64,000 bases of DNA, taken from NCBI GenBank assembly GCA_963932465.1, contig OZ010791.1, forward strand, positions 324,155,283 through 324,219,282. Reading direction: 5' to 3'. Of the stretch, positions 45,164 to 57,396 are shown piece after piece. Position 1 is the stretch's first letter; the number at the start of each line of letters is the position of its first letter. Under the pieces are notes generated by a model. It was not told where the DNA came from. It was given only the letters and a program-made list of their open reading frames with translations, and did no database searches. The DNA comes from Maratus speciosus (lineage: Eukaryota; Arthropoda; Arachnida; Araneae; Salticidae). A program made the translations under genes and the position numbers.

Positions 45164-45876
45164 TAAAGGTGATATAATGAATGGGACAAAAATAAAACAT
45201 GATTGTGAACGTTGTAAATAATATATTTAGAAAATTCAAATTTACCTCAAAACTACATTTATTCAAGTTTCTACAGGTGTTCAATATGTGCCCCTCCGGT
45301 GACACGACAAATGTCTACACGGTAATCAAGCTCCTGCCACACTCATGATAGCATATCCTCTGTGATGGAGTTCAACACTGCAGTTATCCGCTGCTCCATT
45401 CCTCTAAGTCCTGAGGAAGTGGAGGCACAAACACATTGTCTTTCACGAAGCCCCAGAGAAAAAAATTGCAGGGCATTCACGAATTCTTTCAACCACTTCG
45501 GGTTTTGTTTCTTTTCGTCCTGGGCTTTTGTTCTTGCATAAGCAGCCGGTATCCTGGAACTGCTTCACTCACCTGCTTATGTTATGCCGATGCGGTGGTT
45601 GTGTACGATATTTCGTGCGAAAATGTCTTTACACAACAGTTACCGAGGAGGTTTTGGCATATTCGAAAACGCAGTATGCTTTCTCCTGCATGGACGACAT
45701 TTTGTTTAACAGCGCCTCTAGCGGCGAATTCGTCATTCTATGATTTTTCCCTGTTGCCAAATAAAACTTGTATAATTGTAGTCTCAGAAAAAATTTGTCT
45801 CGGCTGAACAAACCCATTACGGCAGTCACACTGCGCTTTTCTTTTTTGGCCCATTCATTATGAATCATCCTGTATT
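45164..45876 (-). mobile_element. internally deleted mariner-like element (~710 bp)
   Basis: The ends agg.tgat...ataatgaatggg (left) and, inverted, ACAGGATGATTCATAATGAA (right) match. Minus-strand coding remnants from both ends of a transposase are fused directly, leaving about half the length of an intact copy. Confidence 0.8.
45280..45830 (-). pseudogene. mariner-like transposase with catalytic core deleted
   Basis: The N-terminal HTH part reads KAYCVFEYAKTSSVTVV, then HFRTKYRTQPPHRHNIS and VKQFQDTGCLCKNKSPGR, through VERIRECP (about 45470). It is followed at once by C-terminal FLWGFVKDNVFVPPLPQDLE and RITAVLNSITEDML. The end is VWQELDYRVDICRVTGGAH then IEHL (about 45280). The whole region with the first two catalytic acids is absent. 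Frames shift near 45420 and 45470. This is a classic internal-deletion derivative that could once have been mobilised in trans. Confidence 0.85.
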
Positions 45877-47225
45877 TTTTAGTGCGCGTGAAGCTATTTT
45901 TGTGTTTCAGTGTATGTTATTACCCGTTTGCCAAGAAGGGTTATTTGTTTCACGCATATCTCTGGGTATGAGGATTTCCCTCGCAACATAACAACGGCTG
46001 AATGGATTTCAATGAATGAGGTCTCTGTGAATTCGTCTTAACCGTCCGATGGTTATAGGCTAGGTTTTGCTTTTAATTCAAAATGCCGGCCGTAAAATAC
46101 AAAATTGCGGTAGAAACGAAAAAACTTTTTTACGCACCATGTTGAGTGGCATATCATTGGATAGGTCTTTCAAATTGAAGACGATGTTTCATTGCTATTT
46201 TACAGTAAGAAGCTCCGTTTAAATATTACACAGCCTGGAAGTTGTGTAGGTAGGATCTCTAGCTTTACTGCAACTCTAACCTTCATAGACATCTATAGGC
46301 CTCATCAATACAGTGTTTATAGATAGGAACTAACAATTAAACACAACTTAAAAGTCATCAAAAGAAGTAAATAAAAAAATAGGTAAGTAATATAAAAAAT
46401 AGTTTCACATTGATGAGAAATAATTAATTAGTTCGCTTTTTACGCAGTTTGGTTTTTTGATTTTTTTTTAAATTTAATATTTTATCTTTCAATAAAATGT
46501 TCCTATTGTATAGTTTTTCCCTAGTATAAATTAAAATTAATTTAAACTAAGTATCGTCCAATTCTATGCATTTTTAACCTATCGGAATTCTGCTTACCAG
46601 ATACCATCCAATAAAGTACTTTAAAATATTTCTTGCCATTAATACTATTTGTATAAAATAGCCTTAACTTCGTGTTATTATCTATAATCTAGGTATAAAT
46701 ATAATATAAATTAGGAACCTTTTGTCTGTCACTAAATTGGAAAAATGTTAAAGAAACAATGAAACTAAAGAAAGGATGTTATTTTCTTTATGAATAATTT
46801 ATATTTCTCCAAATGCATTTTCGTCTTCTTCTCAGGATTTCGTATTATTTAACGCTGTGGTGAATTTTAAGCAGAACACAAATCATGATATTTTTTTTTG
46901 TTTGTTTCTTCTTATGTCGTGAAAAAAATAAATAGATGAAAGTAAATGACAACGATCCACATATTATTAACTGTTTAACTAAAGCAATCTCCTTTATTTG
47001 CTGTTATTCTGTTTTGTTATAAAAAGTTTTAAAAATATTTGGAGTAAAAGTACTTAAGAGTTCAAAACCTGTGCAAAGGAATACTTCTTTAAGTTTTATC
47101 AGTACTTTTTCGAAGAATTTATAATTAGAATAGTTAATTACTAACAATAAGTAACAATTTTTTTCTAAAAATCAATAGAAATTCATAAATATATCTTGAT
47201 AATAAGAACCCCGATGGATGTGTAA
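45877..47225. other. non-coding stretch with a transposon-like segment
   Basis: ccgatggttataggctaggt followed by caaaatgccggccgt (about 46035-46095) is a phrase I associate with dispersed arthropod repeats. No termini are visible. The rest is AT-rich. Confidence 0.4.
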
Positions 47226-47499
47226 CACTGTAAAAAAATCCGAACAGTACTCCTGTAGGAATCGGAAAAATAGTTTCCCTTATCGTACCGGAAAATTTTC
47301 CGACCCAGCTCGGAATAAAATCCGTAAAAAAAAAGGAAACATTCATTAAAACGGTACTTTACGGATTTTATTCCAATTTTACAGATTTTATTCCGATTTT
47401 ACTGATTTTATTCCGAGCTGGGACGGAAATTTTTCCGGTACGATAACGGCAACTATTTTTCCAATTCCTACAGTAAATCTGGTCTTTTTTTTTACAGTG
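47226..47499. mobile_element. 274-bp palindromic miniature element with CACTGTAAAAA ends
   Basis: The ends CACTGTAAAAAAAT and, inverted, CACTGTAAAAAAAAAGACC enclose long inverted blocks. These include taggaatcggaaaaatag against ctatttttccaattccta, and cgtaccggaaaattttccg and cagctcggaataaaatcc with their complements. The centre holds three short tandem units of gattttattccratttta. No gene is present. Target duplication not resolved. Confidence 0.85.
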
Positions 47500-48163
47500 A
47501 AGGCTTCATAAGCATGAGTAAATAAAGTTTATTCCTAAAATATACCTTAAAAGCTGCATATAAGTACGGACCTTTTCTGTTGAACTCTAACTTTCTGATA
47601 TCGAATGAACTCAAGGAAAGAAAATATATATGTAAAATTTGAGGGAAAAAAAGAATGAAAGAAAGAAAAGAAATGGATGAAAACATGTAAAAGTTTCGCT
47701 GTGGCCGAGAAAACGACATTTAATTAAAGACTTCAGGATAATTGGCTGAATTTTAGGTCCAGCGTATATTAATCACACTGGAACATGTTTCAAACAACTT
47801 AAGGTGACTTCAAGTAGAATTGAAAAGACTTAGTAGGGTTAAAATCAAATTGTTTTGTTTGAATAAATGTGAATTTACGCACGGTAAATAATTTTAGAAC
47901 TGAAGTGAGTTATTAACAAATATTTTATATTAAGCGGAAATTTGTAACATATGATTTTAAATGTAATTTTGATATACTCAAGACTACTAGTTACTTTTTT
48001 CTAGTTACCAAGCCGCTACTTCACGCATCATTTAAAAATATAAATAAACTTTAATTCCATTGTAATTAATGATTGTATCACTGTCAAAATATAATAAAAT
48101 AACTAAGTTTTATATTTAGATGGCAACTCTTCTTTCAAACTAAAATTGTGGTTGTTACGGTCA

Positions 48164-48205
<42 letters not shown>

Positions 48206-49404
48206 AAAAAATATGAAAACAAGCAGTTATTAGTACTGTGTTTTTTCTTTAAGTTTTGAAAAAAAATACCCTTAACTTTTGATTTTATCTTTCAACTTTG
48301 AAAATTTGTGGAACATCTAAGTAAAACCGACAGTGAAAGTCAGGCCACGTTCCAAATTTTCTCAGTAAATCCATTTACTCTCCATTTTACAACACTTAAT
48401 CAAAAAGTCAATAAAAAAAGACATAAGTTGGTTATTTTCATAAGCATAAATTTATTGCTATTTGAAATAAATTTAATGCAAATAATATAATCCCAAAAAA
48501 TCGAATTTATCATTTCAAAATATTGATCACAAAATCTTGTTCTTGAAAAAGTTTGAAAGTGTCACCTTAATCGTCAATAAAATTAACATAAATGTTTTAT
48601 GACTGTTCAAAATTTTAAATCTTGGTTTAGTCTTGCTTCGTTCGTAGTGGCCATTTTTCTTTGCAGCTAGGTTTCTGAAACAATTTGTGATTCTTGTCTC
48701 ACCATTAGTTCATATTATCCGAATAGCAAGACTTCTTGGCATTAAAGTGTTCCCAGTTGTGCAATTGTATTGGCATGGCAGTGTTCTCAGTTGCGTAATT
48801 TTTTTTTTAGATTGGTTGATTTCTACCAGTTTTTTGAATTATTGATATCTGCATTATTTAATACCTTAATAAAAGATGTATTACTAAGACGAACAGTCAT
48901 TTTTTGAAAGAAGTGGTAAGAATTAAGAATTTGAATTTAAAGAAAACGAAATAATTCTTGGAGCAAATGAGCTTATTGGTTTGAAAAATATTATCAGATA
49001 TCATTGAAGAGAAATTAAAATACTAACAGATTCATCAGTACATTACATTTTTCCGATTCGGTAACTAAAAGAAAAGAAAGTAAATTTACAACGGCCACTC
49101 TATAAGCAAGCGAAATACGAATAACATCTTCCACAGGATATGTCAGTGAAAAGATCCCGCTTGGTGCATATTTGTAGCTTAATTGTAGCTACATTTCCAG
49201 GAACGCTGAAAGCACCGAGTAGCTAAATTAATAGCTTTGGCCGTATTAATCTCAATTACTTCCTAATGTACGAATCAATAGGCCATAATCATTGAAACTG
49301 TTTTGACGGGTATAATAAATTTTTAAGTGTAATTTGGACAGAAGTTTTGTGTAATTTCGGAGTTGCTTATATCATGTAATAAACACTTTTACAAACAAAA
49401 TATA
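47500..49404. other. non-coding stretch with a 35-A tract
   Basis: Poly-A at 48169-48203. Short frames lack motifs. Confidence 0.5.
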
Positions 49405-49830
49405 GGCTTTTCGGATGCTATCAATTCGAAAATAAACATTTTTACGCTAAACAACCGTGTTTTATAAATCAAATATGATACATTATCAGTTCATGAATGT
49501 ATAAATTCAGTTATGAACCTGAAAAGGTTTAATTGAGAATTGATAGCATCCTTAAAACCAATAATAAAGTTTGGGAAAAACGATTAATATACTATAAAAC
49601 TATTTGAAATTCACGAAAATAAATCAGTGGAGCCAAAAGAAGCATTGTTTTTCATAAATGATCTTTAAATCTAGAAAATATATTGCTTTTTAAAGTTTTT
49701 AAAGTTAAAAACGCTTTTTGGAATCACCGTAACTTGGAAGAGATTATTGTTTATTTTCGTTTGTGGTTAGATTATATTTTCATAGATAAAGGAACGTCTT
49801 TTTTTACAGTGTAGGCTCGTTTGATCCATG
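49405..49830. repeat. dispersed repeat related to 26.5 kb, with a local inverted pair
   Basis: ttttcggatgctatcaattc (49408) is inverted against gaattgatagcatcc (about 49538). From there to cttttttttacagtgtagg (about 49828) the sequence parallels 26455-26770, including attatattttcata followed by aagaaac/aaggaacgtct. Boundaries are approximate. Confidence 0.55.
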
Positions 49831-50285
49831 AGCTTAAATAAAGTGTCAAAATTAAAGTTACTATCAGGGCACTATTATGTCTGCACAGATCTTAATATAT
49901 AACTATTTAATATATCTTATGCAAAAAAACGCATTCATTATCGAAAAGAATACATTATTTCCAGATGATAGTCGCTTATTCAATGATGGTCACTTTATAT
50001 CTTTCTTTTACTACGATAAATAGTGATTAAAATAGCATCAGGTGGTACATTTCCTTTTTCACAACTATTTTTTAATTTTACCTCATTTTTAGACTTTATT
50101 GAAATTTATTTAGAACTTGCTTGTGAAATCTCCCATGTCCTATATGCTTTATTTACACAATTCTTTGAATGAAAACACACGATGGCGTCATGCATGTTTC
50201 CTGTAATTTCTTATTTTTCCAATATTACTACATTTGTTGTCGAAATATTAATTATATTTTTATATAAAATTAATTACATTTTTTG
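49831..50285. other. non-coding interval
   Basis: Nothing supportable. Confidence 0.4.
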
Positions 50286-50500
50286 CTAGCTGACCCGCCA
50301 GGCATCGCCTGGGGCCGGTTATAATAATCTTAAGCAAAAATAAAGTTTGTATGATTTTATGTCTTTTGAAAATCTTTTAAATGAATCTAATTTCGGGGAC
50401 CCCATTGCTTTCCCCTGCGTCTAGTGTATTCGCATCAAATCTCTTTCCGAACAAAATTGTGACCTGGGTCCCCATTACCTAAGGCAGCATGTAGCGGAAA
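50286..50500 (-). mobile_element. Helitron-like 3' end
   Basis: On the minus strand the sequence ends CCAGG-CGATG-CCTGG (a 5-bp hairpin, 50298-50312), then CGGGTCAGCTAG. This CTRR end with an upstream hairpin fits Helitrons. The 5' TC end was not located, so extent to the right is arbitrary. Confidence 0.45.
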
Positions 50501-50808
50501 TGTTCCGCACTTGCAGAAGAAAATCGAAAACCAAGTTTAGTGAGTCAATTCTCATAATAATAAAACCCATAGAATATGAAAAACGAAACCACCATTAATG
50601 TTCGAAAATGTTAGTAACTGAAGTCTAAGATAAACTTTCATAATACAGAAAGCAACTGAATTATAATCGATGTTGAATGAATCAAATTCCGTTGAAATTG
50701 GGCCCTTAGAACACGAAGAAAGAATTCGACCCCAAGCGGTGGAAGTCCCCCCCCCCCTTAAAAATTTCACGAATTACTTTTAACATTAACGCGATATCAA
50801 AAAAACAT

Positions 50809-52590
50809 GGGTCATTCCACGTAAAATGAGCAAAAATTTAAAAAAAAACTCGTTGCCACATAGTAACCGATTTTAATAAAATCTGAAAGCACAGGTTCAA
50901 TTTATATTTAAATAGAGCTCTGGAAAATATCTTGACAAAAAATAAATTATTTTAGCTGTTATGGACATTTAAAAAACTTGTGATATAGAATGGCATGTGT
51001 ACAAGCGTCCAAAACTGCGAGTTTGAAGTTCTGTACCTTGAAAACTACTTAAAAGAAATTAATTTTTTTATAATATTGCAACCTCTGAAAAATTGCCTTC
51101 TTACTTATTTAATAATAATAATCTGGTAACATCATGCTTAATCTTTAATTGGTTAGAAAAATTGAAAATTTTTGAATTTTGAGAAAATTAGAAACGTTAT
51201 AAAAGTCAAAGGAACTAAAAAACATCTGTCAAATAGATGCCTGATGTAGTATTACATATGAAGATCAAATTCCCCAAGTTTGAAAGTTACCATTTATTTC
51301 CTTCATCATAAAAAAAACTTAGAAACTTTAAAAAAAATTCCGAAATTATAGTTTTTCCTCTTATGTATGAGCAAAAATATAAATAAAGGAAATGTCCGAC
51401 ATTTAAAATATTGCACAAACATAAAGATCAATAAGTCCATGATATTCTAAAAAAAATTCAAGATTGCCTTTTGATTCCTAAGATAGCAAAAATGAGGTAA
51501 AAAAGGTAATTTTTGTTACATTCCATGAGCTATTTCTGTTTGAATTCGCGCGGGTTCTTAAAATAGTGCACGATTTCAAGGTGAAAGGAATTAGTGCTGC
51601 CATCTATTTTTAGTATCTGGATTTAATATTAATATATAATATTTAGTTCAACGGAATCATTTTTTCCTTCTTTAATTAAAAATATTCTTGAGGCAAAAAT
51701 AAACTGAAAGCAAAACTAAAAGCTTCTATATTTAAAATATATACTTTTATCTACAATATCAAATGATTTAAATGTTTTAAAAAGCTTTTCTTCGCTTTCA
51801 AATAAGAGATAGAAATATTGCATTTTACCCTCAACATTTTTTACTATTTATTTTTTCTCATTAAGGAATAAAAAGGCAAGAATGAAATTTTCGATATTTA
51901 AGTTGGTTGTATTTATGTCGGCCAAATATCAGCACGTGGGATATAGGCCCTAAAAGGGGAGGAGTGCCTTCCGTGGAGGACTTTCTAATTGAACCTGACC
52001 CGTATTAACGCTTGGAGAACCAAGGTTCGAAGAAAACCACGAAAACTCCGAAAGATCAGGCCGACGGGCGCGATTGGAATCGAACCCAGCACCTCCAGTC
52101 TACCAGCTTCGAGAGCAGAACCTCTCGGCCACTGGTGGGGCTTCGATATTTAAGATATATACTCTTAGCTATAACGTAAAAAAAAATTAAACTTGTCAGA
52201 GCGGTCCTTAATGCTTAAATGAGCAACAGAAATATTCCATTTTCCACTCAAAATTTGTAAAAAATATTTTTTTTCTCATTACGGAATAAAAATGCAATTA
52301 CTAACTCACGCCAATCTGTTACTTATCATTCATTCCTAATTGTAAATAATTTGTAATATAGTCTTTTCATTCTTAAGGCTAATAATCAAAATTGAAATTT
52401 CAAGCATCTAGACAAAACCTTGATTTTGCATGAACTTTTAATGTAAATTTTAATACTTAAATAATTATAATGAAATCTATTATTTCACATTTATTCATAA
52501 ATAGATATGATCTAAATATAAGCTGATTTTCATTAAAATCGGTGAGATGTCTACCACAGCTGATTTGCTCAATTTTGTATGGAATGACTC
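50809..52590. mobile_element. 1.78-kb element with GGGTCATTCCA termini
   Basis: The ends GGGTCATTCCACGTAAAATG and, inverted, GAGTCATTCCATACAAAATT are flanked by ACAT on both sides (50805-50808, 52591-52594). About 50-60 bp inside each end lies accgattttaatraaaatc, inverted between the ends. The 18864-22982 element has the same pair of features, GGGTCATTCCA then cagattttgatgaaa. No coding sequence is visible. A SINE is inserted at 51903-52141. Confidence 0.8.
51903..52141 (-). mobile_element. tRNA-Ser-like SINE with perfect 13-bp target duplication
   Basis: The minus strand starts GCCCCACCAGTGGCCGAGAG. The A box is TGGCCGAGAGG and the B box GGTTCGATTCC, with a long variable region between as in serine tRNAs. 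The tRNA-unrelated body continues to about 51903 and lacks poly-A. TTCGATATTTAAG flanks both sides exactly (51890-51902, 52142-52154). Among the SINEs here this is the most complete, and it inserted after its host element. Confidence 0.9.
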
Positions 52591-52594
52591 ACAT

Positions 52595-53301
52595 ATGAAA
52601 TCTCTTTAAATTTATCCTCTAAAAGTCTAATGATTCATATGCCTTCATGTGTTTGTAATGTTAATATAAATGCTTAAAATTAAATTTAGTTTATAATAGC
52701 TCATGTTTCATCAGAAAACATCGATGCTTAGAAGCTAAAAAAATTCAGTAGTTTTTAACAGTACAATGCATCTGCTTTGTTTTACGGCTGGCTCATACAA
52801 CGGAACGTTATTTTTTGGAGACGACACTTTATTTGCCGGGAGAAAGAAATAGCATACCGGGGGCTAATAACAATCAAAATGAATCAACAATGAAAAAAAT
52901 CGTTTGGAAGCGAATCACCTCGCGGAGAGAAATTAATATTCTGTTTTAAATTTTGTATAACTAAGGTAGATGAAACAGCGTTTTAGGCACCATAATATTT
53001 ATTTTTGCATTGAATATTAGAGGTTGAAGATTCTGGTTGTAATTAATAAAAAATCTGAATGTTGCTCGTATGAATATTGAAAGATTTTAAAGGACGTAAC
53101 ACCTCAATCCCGTCCGCTGCAGAGATTGAAAGTGCCTTCGGTATGAAATGTCACCAGAAATCAAAACCAGGAAAACTCTCATATTAGCATTCAGCATCAG
53201 CTATCCCACAGAAAAATAACAATTTAAAAATATGGAAAAACATACGATAAATTCGTAATGAAAATTTTCTAGCCGTTTAACATTGTTCAGCGAATATCGT
53301 A
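52595..53301. other. non-coding interval
   Basis: No recognisable gene or repeat boundary. Confidence 0.45.
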
Positions 53302-54780
53302 GGGGAGGTATGATACACTTTTTTTTTTACTAATTTTTTACAACCCTTAGAAAGCTATTTTTAAACAAATTTTTCGTGTTTTCTTATAAAGTGACCTTCT
53401 ATTCATTTATTAAAAATATCGTGACTTTAAAAAATAGTCATTTATAAAGTATATCCCAATTATTTTGAAAGGCTGCTACTATATCAAATCTCCCCATTAC
53501 TGGGGAGGATTGATACACTAGCAAGGGAGGTTTGATACATTGTTATGTAAATTGAAAAAAAGAAAATGCAGACAATTCAATTTATGCGTCAGAGAATTTT
53601 TTATGATAAATCTTGAAATATTTAAGTAAAATTTTAAACGAAATGACATTGAGGTATTTTTGTTTCAGAAAAGTTTTTTACAAAAATATTTAAACTATTG
53701 CTATTATTTAAACAATCCTATTAACACACTTTTTAGAAAATAAATAATAAAAAAAAAAACGCCTAGAGATCTAGCTGCAAGGAAAAATGAAGTGAACATT
53801 GCTGATTTGCAAACAATTTAACATAAATTTAGCCCATTTAAGATTCCTTTAACCCTTTCAGGGGCAAAGCATTTTCAATGCTAAAGTGTTGAATAAATGA
53901 ATGCACCGGAATTTACCAACAAATTTAATTAGAAATAAGAAAAGGGATATATTTCACTTTCATACTAAATGGAAAATATTTTACCAAAATGCTGGTGCCA
54001 ATGTGGCATTTGGGAATTAAAATTAAGTGGTTTCATAAATATACCACCGCCCCTGAAATGGTTAAAAGAAAAACTAATAACTCTATCGTTTTGATAAGTA
54101 AAATGGGGTAGATTTAACGTTTTTTCAATTTGCCCTTTGTAAATTATAGAAACATTTTCCCTTTCAGGCCATTTAAACTTTTTCCCTTAAATATGACGAG
54201 CAAAGCGAACTAACGATCTATCATCGCACTGCTTTTCTATGTAACCTACATAATGTCTATGAATTGTCTCTTTGTTCTTCCTTACTAATATCAGTAGCTC
54301 TTGCTGTAAAACAATAATGAATATTACAGTCCTATATAAGTTTGCAAACTTTAAAAAAACTATTAAATTTCAAATACACAAGTGTATCATTTCTCCCCAG
54401 TACTAATGTATCATTTCTCCCTATTATGCCTTATTGGATTTTCAATCACTTTGTAAAAATGCAGTTGCAAAATGGTAATCTACTTTCTAGTAAAACTAAT
54501 CATAACAATGTGCTTTATAAATAAAAAAACTTACAAGATATTATCTTCACAATAACAAGAGTTATGAAAGAAAATCAGTCAATAAAAAAATTTATATTGA
54601 CATTCCAAAAACCTTCAAAATTAAAAGAAAAGAAAACTTGTCAATTCTTCACTGATTAGTCCAGCTAATGATGGCTTCAGCAAATAAAAGAAGCCTTCAT
54701 ATGTGTTAGAATGGCTGTTAATGCCATTTGTTGAGAAAAATTGCCAATGTATCAACCCTCCCTATGTATCAAACCTCCCC
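53302..54780. mobile_element. 1.48-kb TA-flanked element with an array of GGGGAGG-TGATACA motifs
   Basis: The ends GGGGAGGTATGATACAC and, inverted, GGGGAGGTTTGATACAT are flanked by TA (53300-53301, 54781-54782). Related 16-17 bp motifs recur inside near 53487, 53503, 53523, 54385, 54405 and 54749, in both orientations. TA targets fit Tc1/mariner/pogo. No transposase remnant is visible. A TTAA-flanked element is nested at 53853-54061. Confidence 0.7.
53853..54061. mobile_element. 209-bp TTAA-flanked miniature element, family P1, copy 3
   Basis: The ends CCCTTTCAGGGGC and GCCCCTGAAATGG are flanked by TTAA on both sides (53849-53852, 54062-54065). The body carries ctggtgccaatgtggcattt and attaaaattaagtgg as in the other two copies. 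Confidence 0.9.
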
Positions 54781-54835
54781 TACCTCCCCTATACTGCAAG
54801 TGTTAATCTCTTAAAGTACAATTCGCGAATAAATG

Positions 54836-54902
54836 TTTTTTTTTTTTTTTTTTATTTTTTTTTTTTTTTTATTTTTTTTTTTTTTTAATTTTTTTTTTTT
54901 TA
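54836..54902. repeat. poly-T tract with single A interruptions
   Basis: About 65 bases of T broken by isolated A residues. Confidence 0.95.
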
Positions 54903-55236
54903 TTTTTATGTACTACTGAGTATGTATTTTTACATTAATTTGTGACTACAAACTGTGAATTACAAACCACCCTGATTTTTTTTTTTAATATTTTCTTCCA
55001 TAATCTAATTATTGCACTATACACTGCGGAAAAAATTGCTGAGCATTATCCTTTTACCTACTTATATCATACCTTATTTATGATGGAACTGAAAAATTCA
55101 TCAAAAAATGAACAGAAAAAAATATAATTGTTTAACAATTTTATAAAAATGTTTTTATTTTCTTCACTCTGTTTCGATATTTCGCTGTCAAAATGAAAAT
55201 ATATACATCCAAAACTTTTGCAAACACCTTAATAAT

Positions 55237-55925
55237 TACTTTCAAAATAAAAGTATCAATAAGCATTGCATAATTTGTTAAGCAATTTAACGTTAATAAA
55301 ATATTAAACTAAGCACTTCGGTTTTAATTAGTTTTCTCAACGGAAACTTTCATAATTAGCTTTTAATAATTAAGCCCGTCGAAGTGAAATTTCTTTCTTT
55401 AGAAACAAGCTGTTCAGAGAGAAAAAAAATTATATTCTATTCCAGATGTTACTTGTGGATTATCAAAAACACTTATTAAACACTTTAATCTGCAAAATTA
55501 ATGTTATCTAAATATTCCCTTCATTCCATTTAAAAGTGAATATTATTCTTACAAACGCACTTAAAGTAGCATTTAAAATAAAAGTATCAAAATTCATTTC
55601 TCATATTTAATATATCGTATAGTTATAATCACCATCTTAATTTTAACCAGTTTTCCTAACCGAAATTCCAATAATTAACTTCCAATAGAGTTTCCCAAAT
55701 TTAAATTCTTCGTAACAAAAAATTGTAGATTTATCATTACGTTTTTTGAAATGTTCACTGTAAACACAAACGCTGGAATCAAATGAAGATAAATCGCGTT
55801 TTAATTAATTTTGTTAGGTGTCCATTCAGTTTTCATCAATAGAAAATACTTCTCAGGCGATGATTATGTAAATAGTATTTTACGCCCTGTGATTATTCCT
55901 TTTACGACAACTGTTTGGTTGTAAA
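55237..55925. repeat. two diverged copies of a dispersed repeat
   Basis: The copies at about 55237-55480 and 55552-55925 share taattagttttctcaacgga / taaccagttttcctaaccga, ataattarctt and (second copy) ttttaattaattttgttagg. The pattern recurs at 63115-63510. Boundaries are approximate and no coding content is visible. Confidence 0.6.
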
Positions 55926-56227
55926 ATTTACATTTATGTAATATAAATAGTTAATGATACATTTACTTTTATTAATGAGGTTTAATTATTATAAAAGCCA
56001 TACTTTCATTTTCTTCCTTATAAAGAAGCTATTAAACATTATACTACATAGAATGCCGTCAAAAATGCGATCAGACGTGGTAGTATACTACAGACAATAT
56101 CAGATATTTCCTCAAAAATAGTTTTTTCAACTGCCAAACATTAGAAAGCGCTCCATATGACAGCAGATATCTCTTATGACAGATATCAGATGAAATTCCA
56201 CCAATCAGAGCGCGCTCTGAAAAAAGC

Positions 56228-56348
56228 AGGGCTGCGGAGTCGGTAGGAAAATGGACGACTCCGACTCTTTCGCTCACAAATGGGCCGACTCCGATTCTGA
56301 CAAAGCAAACCTGTTTGTAAAATGAACGACTCTCACTCCGCAACCCCG
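56228..56348. mobile_element. 121-bp hAT-like miniature element with GGAGTCGG repeats
   Basis: The ends CAGGGCTGCGGAGTCGG and, inverted, CGGGGTTGCGGAGTGAG are flanked by (g)aaaaaaag and gaaaaaag, near-exact 8-bp flanks. The interior repeats gactccgactc in both orientations. CAGGG ends and 8-bp duplication are characteristic of hAT. Confidence 0.75.
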
Positions 56349-56355
56349 GAAAAAA

Positions 56356-57100
56356 GTTCCTCTCAGTTCATAGACTTTATGAAACTTTCTAAAACTCTTG
56401 GAGGCGATTACTTGTCAAATGATCTGCGTTTTGCTTAACGGGTTCCATTTATGAGGTCAGGTATCTTTAAAAGCGTCCAAAAATCGATTTTTTTTTAAAT
56501 AGCTTATAATTAAATAAGATTCTTTAGGAACATTTTAAAACAAACCCCATACCGAAATTCGCATTTGAAGAGAAGCTATGTCTAAAACACTTTGAGCTTT
56601 TCCTATATCATCAAGGGGTGATTTAATCTTTAAAGTCAATCTTCTTAAAACAGTGATTTTGAGCATTGGGAGCACAATTTCTGAAAAACGGTTACCTAGA
56701 ATTTCACTAAATTTTCGGTGAATGTATTAAACGAACAGAAGCACAAAATGACCTATTATTATGTTTATCAAGTAAGAAGTTAAGAATTCTCGACTACTTT
56801 TGTATGAAACAAATCTCCATATTCCGAATTCCTTTTTTTTTTCTCGGGATCTACAAGTTTTATTTTTTTTAATGCAGGTCATTTTGAAAACACTTTATAT
56901 CTGTACCCATCAAAACTAGTCGTTGGGGGCCACCGTATTACTTACCCATTATGGATATACATAATATAAAATACAAAATAAAACACGGGATACATGCTAA
57001 GCATTGTATCATGTTACTTTATTCATAATTTAATTTACTTGGACTTTCTTAAATATAATTAATATAATCGCTTAAGCTAATATTACTTTTTGTTGCATTA
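56356..57100. other. non-coding interval
   Basis: Nothing supportable. Confidence 0.4.
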
Positions 57101-57139
57101 AAATATTTCAATTTGTTGATTTTCTGTAAGCAAGTAAAC

Positions 57140-57396
57140 GCTAGGTTTACAATGGAAGTCTATGGGAATTTGGCGAAATATCAGAGATACGGCCAATTTC
57201 GCTTCACTTTTGATCGCAAAATTTGGCGCTATATCGGCGATTTGGTGACAAAGTCGCGGCAGAACAGGGTCCTCCGTATGGTACCCCTTATAGGTATGGC
57301 GATTCATTAAATGCTTGACATTTACGGTAAGCCATTATTGGCATTTAATCTTATAATTTGGCGATAGTTTTTGGGCCGGCGGGATAATCGAGTAAT
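57140..57396. repeat. GGCG-motif repeats, including a partial family-B end
   Basis: ttggcatttaatcttataat, tttggcgatagttttt and ggcgggataatcgagtaatacc (57335-57396) match the right half of family B (16123, 34793). Upstream atttggcgaaatat and atttggcgctatatcggcga are similar in style but unassigned. Confidence 0.55.

Noticed and set aside
54703..54888. Open frame ending in a poly-phenylalanine run
   Set aside because: It is translation of a poly-T tract.
56071..56343. 90-codon minus-strand frame
   Set aside because: Its apparent protein-like part is translation of the GACTCCGACTC repeats of a hAT-like miniature element.
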